Of a DNA stretch of 64,000 nt, positions 58,761 through 64,000 are shown piece by piece (positions within the stretch are counted from its first letter, which is position 1; every line of letters begins with the position of its first letter). A model generated the notes under the pieces. The model made no database searches. It had not been told where the DNA came from and worked only from the letters and a program-made list of their open reading frames with translations. The stretch lies in contig JBCDCY010000001.1 in the NCBI GenBank assembly GCA_039180875.1, positions 620,001-684,000 on the forward strand, given 5' to 3'. This stretch comes from JBCDCY01 sp039180875. GTDB taxonomy: Bacteria > Pseudomonadota > Alphaproteobacteria > Rhodobacterales > Rhodobacteraceae. The translations under genes were made by a program, and so were the position numbers.

Positions 58761-59819
58761 ATGCTTGGCCTTGCGCTGGTCGACGTTGCGATCGGCCTGA
58801 TCTTCATCCTGCTGCTGCTCAGCCTGATCGCCACGGCGGTGCAGGAGATGCTCGCGGCCCTGCTGCAGATGCGGGGCAAGACGCTGAAAAACGCCGTCGC
58901 GATGCTGATGGAGGGCGATGCGACCCTGGTCGATCGGCTCTACGAGCATCCGCTGATCCGCACCTTGCAGACCCGCTCGAGCATCGTCGGCTCGAGCGGT
59001 CGGCGCCTGCCCTCCTACATCCCGCCCCAGACCTTCGCCCGGGCCCTGGTGGAGACCGTCGCCGCGGGCCGAAGCGGTCTGCGCACGGCCATCGAGGCCG
59101 GCACCGCGCGCGCCGTCGACATCATCGGCGAGATCGAGGATATGGGCGCCGCCTCCCGCAATCTCGGCACGGACGGCGCGCGTCTGGCCGACACGCTGCG
59201 CGCCGTGGTCAGCCGGGCGGCGGCCAAACAGGACGCCCTGGTGGACGAGGTCGAGGAGCGGATTGCCGCTTGGTACGACAACGCCATGGACCGGGTGCAG
59301 GGCTGGTACAAACGGCGGACCAACTACACGCTTTTCTGCATCGGCCTGGTGGTGGCGGTGCTGATGAACGCCGACGCCATCGGCAGCGTCAGCCACCTCT
59401 CCGCCAACGCCACGGCGCGCCAGCAGATGGCCCTGCTGGCCGAGACCTACGCCCAGGATCGCGAGACCTTGGAGCCGAGCGAAACGGCCGCCGAGGCTTA
59501 TGAGCAGGCGCTGGCCGATCTTTCCGCCGCGCCCCTGCCGCTCGGCTGGGATCCGGTCTTTGACACGTTCGAGGCGGCGGAGCCCGGCGCCTGCACCGGC
59601 GGGCTGCGGCCGCTCGCCTGCGTGGCCGACCATGTCCGCGCCGAGCCGCTGGTGATCTTCGGCTGGCTGCTGACCGCGGTCGGCGTCACCCTCGGCGCGC
59701 CTTTCTGGTTCGATCTCTTGCAAAGCGTGCTGAAAATCCGCGCCACCGGGCGGAAACTCGCAACCGCCCATGAAGAGCAGGGACGCACGGCGCAGAAGAA
59801 TGGGCAAAGCTCCGCCTGA
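58761..59819 (+). CDS. Membrane protein of unknown function
   Basis: I do not recognise this 352-residue protein. It has an N-terminal membrane segment (VAIGLIFILLLLSLIATAVQ, about 9-28), a central hydrophilic helical part, a second membrane segment (YTLFCIGLVVAVLMNADAIG, about 188-207), a loop with two cysteines (GACTGGLRPLACVAD) suggesting an extracytoplasmic disulfide, and a third membrane segment near the end (VIFGWLLTAVGVTLGAPFWF). Proteins of similar layout occur near conserved DUF1800/DUF1501 genes, but a role is not established. ATG 58761 lies three bases inside a GTG-started frame. Confidence 0.75.
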   Translation: MLGLALVDVAIGLIFILLLLSLIATAVQEMLAALLQMRGKTLKNAVAMLMEGDATLVDRLYEHPLIRTLQTRSSIVGSSGRRLPSYIPPQTFARALVETVAAGRSGLRTAIEAGTARAVDIIGEIEDMGAASRNLGTDGARLADTLRAVVSRAAAKQDALVDEVEERIAAWYDNAMDRVQGWYKRRTNYTLFCIGLVVAVLMNADAIGSVSHLSANATARQQMALLAETYAQDRETLEPSETAAEAYEQALADLSAAPLPLGWDPVFDTFEAAEPGACTGGLRPLACVADHVRAEPLVIFGWLLTAVGVTLGAPFWFDLLQSVLKIRATGRKLATAHEEQGRTAQKNGQSSA

Positions 59820-59871
59820 CCCCACGAAAATGCGACTGCAGGAGAGCACCGGCCTGGCGTAGACTGCGCCC

Positions 59872-61236
59872 ATGACGGTCGCCCCCAGCACCATCGCCGC
59901 GATCCGCTTCGGATACGGCTTTCGGCCCGGCACGCCGCCACCCGCGGGACCGGAGGATCTGGTCGCGCAGCTTGGCGACACCGCGGCCGACGACGCCTTT
60001 GCAGACCTGCCCGACGTTCCTGCCCGGATCGGGCTCATGCAGGCCTATCGGGCTGGCATCCGGGCGGTCCGGGAGGGCAATGCGGAGGGCGAGGCCGCGC
60101 GGGAGGCGGCGGCGGAAGCGATCTGGCAGCAGCGCGCGGCCGACGACCTCACCCGCCTCGGCGCCGCCATGGAGTCTCCCGCGGGCCTCCGCGAGCGCCT
60201 CTTTGCCTTCTGGTGCGACCACTTCACCGTCGTGGGCGGCAACAGGCGGCGCTACCTGCTCGATGCCGCGATGGAGGTCGAGGCGATCCGCCCGCACCTG
60301 AACGGCCGCTTCGCCGACATGCTGCGCGCCGTCTCGACCCATCCGGCGATGCTCGAATATCTCGATCAGACCGCGTCCATCGGCCCCAATTCTCCGGTCG
60401 CGCAGCGCCGGGGCGGTGGATTGAACGAGAACCTGGCGCGGGAGATCCTGGAGCTACATACGCTCGGCGTCGACGGCTCCTACACCCAGGCCGATGTGCG
60501 GGAGTTCGCCGAGGCATTGACCGGCTTCTCCGTCCGCCGCTCCGCCTTCGTCTTCGATCCTCGCCGGGCCGAGCCGGGGACGGAGACCGTGCTCGGCACA
60601 CGCTACGGGCAGGCGCGGGGTCGGGCGACGCTCGAGGACGCGGTGGCCATCTTAGAGGATCTGGCGGTGCATCCCGAAACCGCACGCCATATCGCGCGCA
60701 AGCTCGCCACCCATTTCGTGGCCGACGACCCGCCGGAGGCGCTGGTGGCGCATCTCGAGGCTGCCTATCGCGCGTCCGACGGCGATCTCGGCGCGGTGCA
60801 CCGGGCCCTGATCGAACATCCGGACAGCTGGGCTGGCTTGGGTGGCAAGGTGAAGCAACCCTTCGACTTCATCGCCTCCTCGCTCCGCGCCCTCGGGCTC
60901 GGCCGGCGAGAGTTGCGGCGCATGGGCCGGCGGGCCTGGCCGTTCCTCAACCGCGGCATGCAGGTGATGGGCCAGCCGCTCCGCCGGCCGGGCGGGCCCG
61001 ATGGCTGGCCGGAGATGGCGGAAAGCTGGATCACCCCCCAGGGCCTGGCCGCCCGCATCGACTGGGCCGGCCGCGCCGCCCGCCGCTTCGGCCGCAATCT
61101 CGACCCGCGGGATTTCCTGCGCACCGCCCTCGACGATGCGGCCTCGCAAGAGCTCGGCTTCGCCGTCGGCGCGGCCGAGACCCGATTGGAGGGCGTGGTG
61201 CTGGTCCTCGCTTCACCGGAGTTCAACCGCCGATGA
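59872..61236 (+). CDS. DUF1800 family protein
   Basis: The 454-residue protein matches DUF1800, a family often encoded beside DUF1501: AIRFGYGFRPGTPPP, RLFAFWCDHFTVVGGNRRRY, LLDAAMEVEAIRPHLNGRF, GGLNENLAREILELHTLGVD, ADVREFAEALTGFSV and RHIARKLATHFVADDPP. The biochemical function is not known; members are thought to act in the envelope or on extracellular material. Its TGA overlaps the ATG of the following DUF1501 gene (ATGA), so they are translated together. Confidence 0.92.
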   Translation: MTVAPSTIAAIRFGYGFRPGTPPPAGPEDLVAQLGDTAADDAFADLPDVPARIGLMQAYRAGIRAVREGNAEGEAAREAAAEAIWQQRAADDLTRLGAAMESPAGLRERLFAFWCDHFTVVGGNRRRYLLDAAMEVEAIRPHLNGRFADMLRAVSTHPAMLEYLDQTASIGPNSPVAQRRGGGLNENLAREILELHTLGVDGSYTQADVREFAEALTGFSVRRSAFVFDPRRAEPGTETVLGTRYGQARGRATLEDAVAILEDLAVHPETARHIARKLATHFVADDPPEALVAHLEAAYRASDGDLGAVHRALIEHPDSWAGLGGKVKQPFDFIASSLRALGLGRRELRRMGRRAWPFLNRGMQVMGQPLRRPGGPDGWPEMAESWITPQGLAARIDWAGRAARRFGRNLDPRDFLRTALDDAASQELGFAVGAAETRLEGVVLVLASPEFNRR

Positions 61237-62462
61237 GCGATGCCGTGACGCCCACCCCGGCGCCCGATCAGCCGCCAAATCTTCCGCCCGAGGAGCCGAA
61301 CCGCCGGCGCTTTCTCGGCGGCGCCCTTACCCTCGGCTGCTCCGCCGCGGCCTTTCCCCTGGTCACGCCGGTCACCGTCGCCGCGGCCCCGGGGGAGAAC
61401 CGGCTGGTCGTCATCATCCTGCGCGGCGCCATGGACGGGCTCGACGTCGTCCGCCCGCGGGGCGAGGCGGCGCTGGCTGGGCTGCGCCCGACCATCCTGC
61501 AGCAGGCCGATGCCATCGACCTCGACGGCTTTTTTGGTCTGCACCCCCGGCTCGACGGCCTGGCACCGCTCTGGTCGCGGGGCGAGCTTGCCTTCGCCCA
61601 TGCCGTGGCCACGCCCTACCGTGACAAGCGCAGCCATTTCGACGGCCAGGATTTCCTGGAGAACGGCGGGGAGGAGCCCGATGGCAGCCTGACCCGCGCC
61701 CGGGACGGCTGGCTGAACCGCATGCTGACCCTGGTCCCCGGGGCGGAGGCGGAGACGGCCTACGCCGTCGGGCGGGAGCGGATGCTGCTCCTGGACGGTG
61801 AGGCCGCTACCCAGTCCTGGAGCCCGGATGCCGACCTCGCCCTCTCCCCGCAAGGCCGGCATTTGCTGGAGGTGATCTATCGCGGCGATCCATTGTTCGC
61901 CGCCGCGGCCGCCACCGCGCTCAACCTCTCGGAGCAGATGGACGCCTCCGCCACGCTTCGCAGCCGGCGCCAGGCAGAGGCGCTGGCCACCTTTGCCGCG
62001 GATCGGTTGAGCGGCGATGCGCGGATCGCCGCCTTCTCCATCGGCGGCTGGGACACCCATCGCCGCCAGGACAACGCCATCGTGCGCGCGCTGGAGGAGC
62101 TGCAGACCGCGCTCCTCACCCTGCGCGACGGGCTCGGCCCGCATTGGTCGCGCACCATGGTGCTGGCGATCACCGAGTTCGGCCGCACGGTGCGGGAGAA
62201 CGGCTCTGCCGGCACCGATCACGGCACCGGAGGCGCCTTGCTGATGGCCGGCGGCGCCATCGCCGGGGCGCGGGTGCACGGGCGCTGGCCCGGCCTGGCC
62301 GACGGCGATCTCTACAACCAGCGCGACCTGATGCCGACCGACGATGTGCGCCGCTATGCCGGCTGGGCGCTGCGCGGTCTGTTCGGGCTGTCCGGCACCG
62401 ATATCGAGCGGACGGTCTTCCCCGGTCTCGACATGGGCAGCGATCTGGGGATCGTCGCCTAG
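61233..62462 (+). CDS. DUF1501 family protein with twin-arginine signal
   Basis: The 409-residue protein begins with a twin-arginine-type export signal (NRRRFLGGALTLGCSAAAFP, about 23-42). Its DUF1501 core relates to the sulfatase/alkaline phosphatase fold: VVIILRGAMDGLDVVRPRGE, SHFDGQDFLENGG, GGWDTHRRQDNAIVRALEEL, and TEFGRTVRENGSAGTDHGTG. It is expected to be folded in the cytoplasm and exported by Tat. It is coupled to the upstream DUF1800 gene. The pair is known to co-occur, but their substrate is not established. Confidence 0.92.
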   Translation: MSDAVTPTPAPDQPPNLPPEEPNRRRFLGGALTLGCSAAAFPLVTPVTVAAAPGENRLVVIILRGAMDGLDVVRPRGEAALAGLRPTILQQADAIDLDGFFGLHPRLDGLAPLWSRGELAFAHAVATPYRDKRSHFDGQDFLENGGEEPDGSLTRARDGWLNRMLTLVPGAEAETAYAVGRERMLLLDGEAATQSWSPDADLALSPQGRHLLEVIYRGDPLFAAAAATALNLSEQMDASATLRSRRQAEALATFAADRLSGDARIAAFSIGGWDTHRRQDNAIVRALEELQTALLTLRDGLGPHWSRTMVLAITEFGRTVRENGSAGTDHGTGGALLMAGGAIAGARVHGRWPGLADGDLYNQRDLMPTDDVRRYAGWALRGLFGLSGTDIERTVFPGLDMGSDLGIVA

Positions 62463-62488
62463 AGCTTTGCCATCCGTTCGGGGGAGCG

Positions 62489-62605
62489 ATGGCGACGTGG
62501 GGATGGGGCTGTTGGGCCGTAGCGACGGCTGTCGAAGGTGCAATCGGCTGGATCACCGCCTATCTTCGCTCCACGCCCGGCGGCGCGGTCGTCGCCGTCG
62601 GCTGA
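62489..62605 (+). CDS. Possible 38-residue hydrophobic protein
   Basis: A short complete frame encodes a Trp- and Ala-rich peptide (MATWGWGCWAVATAVEGAIG, then WITAYLRSTPGG) that could be a single membrane helix. GGGGGAG lies upstream of the ATG but only two bases away, which is a poor spacing. It sits between the DUF1501 gene and the nitroreductase on the same strand. I see no family, so it may be chance. Confidence 0.3.
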   Translation: MATWGWGCWAVATAVEGAIGWITAYLRSTPGGAVVAVG

Positions 62606-62682
62606 AACTGACCACATGGCGCAACGAAGCGCCCCGACAGCAGAGCGCTCAGCCAAAGACCGCCGGCGCCGAAGGAGTTGCG

Positions 62683-63264
62683 ATGACCCTGACGCCCCGG
62701 CCCGAGGTGGTCGATTTCCTGCTCAGCCGACGCTCGCGCCCGGCCAAGACCCTGTCCGGCCCCGGCCCCGACCGGGCGGCCATCGAGACGCTGCTGCAGG
62801 CCGCCGCCCGCTCCCCCGACCATGGCAAGCTGGAGCCCTGGCGCTTCATCGTGCTGGAGGGCGCGGCGCTCGCCCGCCTGTCCGCGCTCACCGACCGGCT
62901 GGGCGAGGCGCGGGGCGACGCGCCCGAGCGGCGGGAGAAGGATCGCATAGGCTTCGAGCGCGCTCCGGTTGCCGTCGCCGTCGTGGCCTCGCCCAAACCT
63001 TCGGAAAAGATCCCGGAGGTCGAGCAGCTTTACTCCGCCGGCGCCGTCTGCCTCGCCCTGCTGAACGCCGCCCTCGCGTCTGGCTGGGGCGCCAACTGGC
63101 TGTCGGGCTGGATGGCCACCGATCCCGACTGGCTGCGGGAAGGGCTGAGCCTCGCCGCCCATGAAAGCGTCGCCGGCTTCATCCATATCGGCAGCGAAAC
63201 CGTGGTGCCGCCCGACCGACCACGGCCCGAAATGACGGCCATTGTCACCTGGGCGACCGACTGA
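62683..63264 (+). CDS. Nitroreductase family protein
   Basis: The 193-residue flavoprotein is a small nitroreductase-fold enzyme of the YdjA type: VVDFLLSRRSRPAKTLSGPG (about 9-28), AAARSPDHGKLEPWRFIVLE (FMN-phosphate and NAD(P)H region), and LLNAALASGWGANWLSGW. It probably reduces nitro- or quinone-type compounds with FMN and NAD(P)H. AAGGAG is five bases before ATG 62683. It is read in the same direction as the DUF1800/DUF1501 pair but 220 bases beyond. Confidence 0.9.
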   Translation: MTLTPRPEVVDFLLSRRSRPAKTLSGPGPDRAAIETLLQAAARSPDHGKLEPWRFIVLEGAALARLSALTDRLGEARGDAPERREKDRIGFERAPVAVAVVASPKPSEKIPEVEQLYSAGAVCLALLNAALASGWGANWLSGWMATDPDWLREGLSLAAHESVAGFIHIGSETVVPPDRPRPEMTAIVTWATD

Positions 63265-63373
63265 GGTCCCTGGCGGAAAGGCGCGAAGACGCGCCGGCGT
63301 TAACCCGGCCTAAGTAGCTTTCGGCCCTTCTCTCTGCTAATCAGGCGGTGAGGGAAATCGGACAGGTCTTGCC

Positions 63374-64000
63374 ATGTGCACGCTCTGCAACATGGAGCGG
63401 CCATTTTGGCCGACATGTGACTATCGGACTCTGTCAGACACGGTCGCCGCCGAAGGCGCCCGGGTGACGGAGGGGTCGGATGCCGCCAGCGGCACGGCGA
63501 CTGCCTATGCGATCTCGGTCGGCGACAGCTTCGCCGGGCGATTGTCCAACCCCGGGGATCGCGACTGGGTCTCGGTCACGCTGCAGGCCGGCGAAAGCTA
63601 TGAGATCAGCCTGACCGGCGTCTCGCTCTACGATCCTTATCTGCGGATCTACGACGGCGCGGGCCGCTTGGTGCGCTACAACGACGACGCGGGATCCCTC
63701 GATTCGGCCGTGACCTTCGCGGCCCAGAGCAGCGGGCAGTACTACCTCGCCGCCGGAGCCTATGCCGATCTCTACAGCGGCACCTACGATCTCTCCATCG
63801 AGGTGGCCAAGCCGCTCGGGGCTTTCAGCAACGACGAGATCGCCGATCAACTCACCGACGGCTACTGGAACTGGACCGCGCGGTCCCGCCGCGCTTTCGA
63901 TGCCGAGCCGGGCGACGCGCTGACGGTGAACTTCGCCAGCCTGCGCCCGGGGGAGCAGCGCCTGGCGGAGGAAGCCTTGCAAACCTGGGCCGACGTGAGT
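63374..64000 (+). CDS. Serralysin-like M10 metalloprotease, 5' part (cut by window end)
   Basis: The first 209 codons are open and in frame to the last base. The protein starts with MCTLC, a double-cysteine opening seen in many marine alphaproteobacterial M10/serralysin proteins secreted by type I systems without a signal peptide. A pre-peptidase C-terminal-like beta domain follows (DSFAGRLSNPGDRDWVSVTL, YDPYLRIYDGAGR, QYYLAAGAYADLYSGTYDLS), then ITDQLTDGYW-type serralysin N-terminal sequence (here IADQLTDGYWNWTARSRRAF). The zinc motif HExxHxxGxxH and C-terminal RTX repeats should lie beyond the window. Confidence 0.78.
   Translation, partial: MCTLCNMERPFWPTCDYRTLSDTVAAEGARVTEGSDAASGTATAYAISVGDSFAGRLSNPGDRDWVSVTLQAGESYEISLTGVSLYDPYLRIYDGAGRLVRYNDDAGSLDSAVTFAAQSSGQYYLAAGAYADLYSGTYDLSIEVAKPLGAFSNDEIADQLTDGYWNWTARSRRAFDAEPGDALTVNFASLRPGEQRLAEEALQTWADVS

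Noticed and set aside
55911..60038. A 1375-codon open frame on the minus strand across carB and the next gene
   Set aside because: It is antisense to carB and the 58761 membrane-protein gene, with the His/Arg/Gly/Asp-rich composition typical of shadow frames in GC-rich DNA, and it shows no family motifs.

Overview
This is a high-GC, gene-dense bacterial window. It is best read as an alphaproteobacterial chromosome, probably Rhodobacterales or a close relative. The evidence for that is a DUF6280-type gene, a textbook EcfG general-stress promoter in front of csbD, the start of a serralysin-like M10 protease with the MCxxC opening, a DUF1800/DUF1501 pair, and short hairpin repeats between convergent genes. 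The taxonomy is inferred from gene families; no rRNA gene is present.

Layout. Positions 1-8400 hold housekeeping genes: apt, mtnP, a flavin reductase-like gene, a GNAT gene, ptsP, lysC and an RtcB RNA ligase. Two very small genes (41 and 57 residues) face away from each other between apt and mtnP. tRNA-Pro(CGG) and tRNA-Gln(TTG) follow, then csbD under an EcfG promoter. A scar (about 9.25-9.53 kb) contains an IS3-type orfA fragment and the first transmembrane segment of a broken MFS transporter downstream of a short membrane-fusion gene. Positions 10.6-19.9 kb carry an uptake and catabolic region: a YcaC-like hydrolase, a HisD-family dehydrogenase resembling sulfopropanediol dehydrogenase, a DegT aminotransferase, a divergent TauABC-type transporter whose permease has a large extra domain, an inositol dehydrogenase-like oxidoreductase, then rpe and gph.

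Positions 19.9-26.2 kb hold a cell-surface glycan region: a sulfotransferase-like gene, a fused glycosyltransferase-sulfotransferase, and two glycosyltransferases that end in NPDVA-type modules. Positions 26.4-33.2 kb hold an uncharacterised gene coupled to a polyprenyl synthetase, a SAM-cyclase-AAA-TPR signalling protein, and a desaturase-like FAD enzyme. Positions 33.5-37.2 kb hold DUF6280, a DMT-type membrane protein, an AT-rich islet with one frameshifted foreign-looking gene, and lepA. Positions 37.4-42.8 kb hold an IalB-like secreted protein, a CYTH-CHAD protein and livFGMH without a binding-protein gene.

Positions 43.0-51.7 kb hold a tandem sulfotransferase-like protein coupled to a thioesterase, a HAD phosphatase, an MttB-family methyltransferase, an amidase and a FadJ-type beta-oxidation enzyme. 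Positions 51.7-64 kb hold a HEAT-like protein between two REP-like double-hairpin repeats, a Kef-type antiporter, a secreted esterase, carB with a structured leader, a membrane protein, the DUF1800/DUF1501 pair, a nitroreductase, and the 5' part of an M10 protease cut by the window end.

I see no CRISPR array, prophage, intact transposon or rRNA operon. The least ordinary elements are the AT-rich islet fused onto the end of lepA, the permease with an inserted extracytoplasmic domain, the glycan/sulfation genes, and the two families of palindromic repeats.
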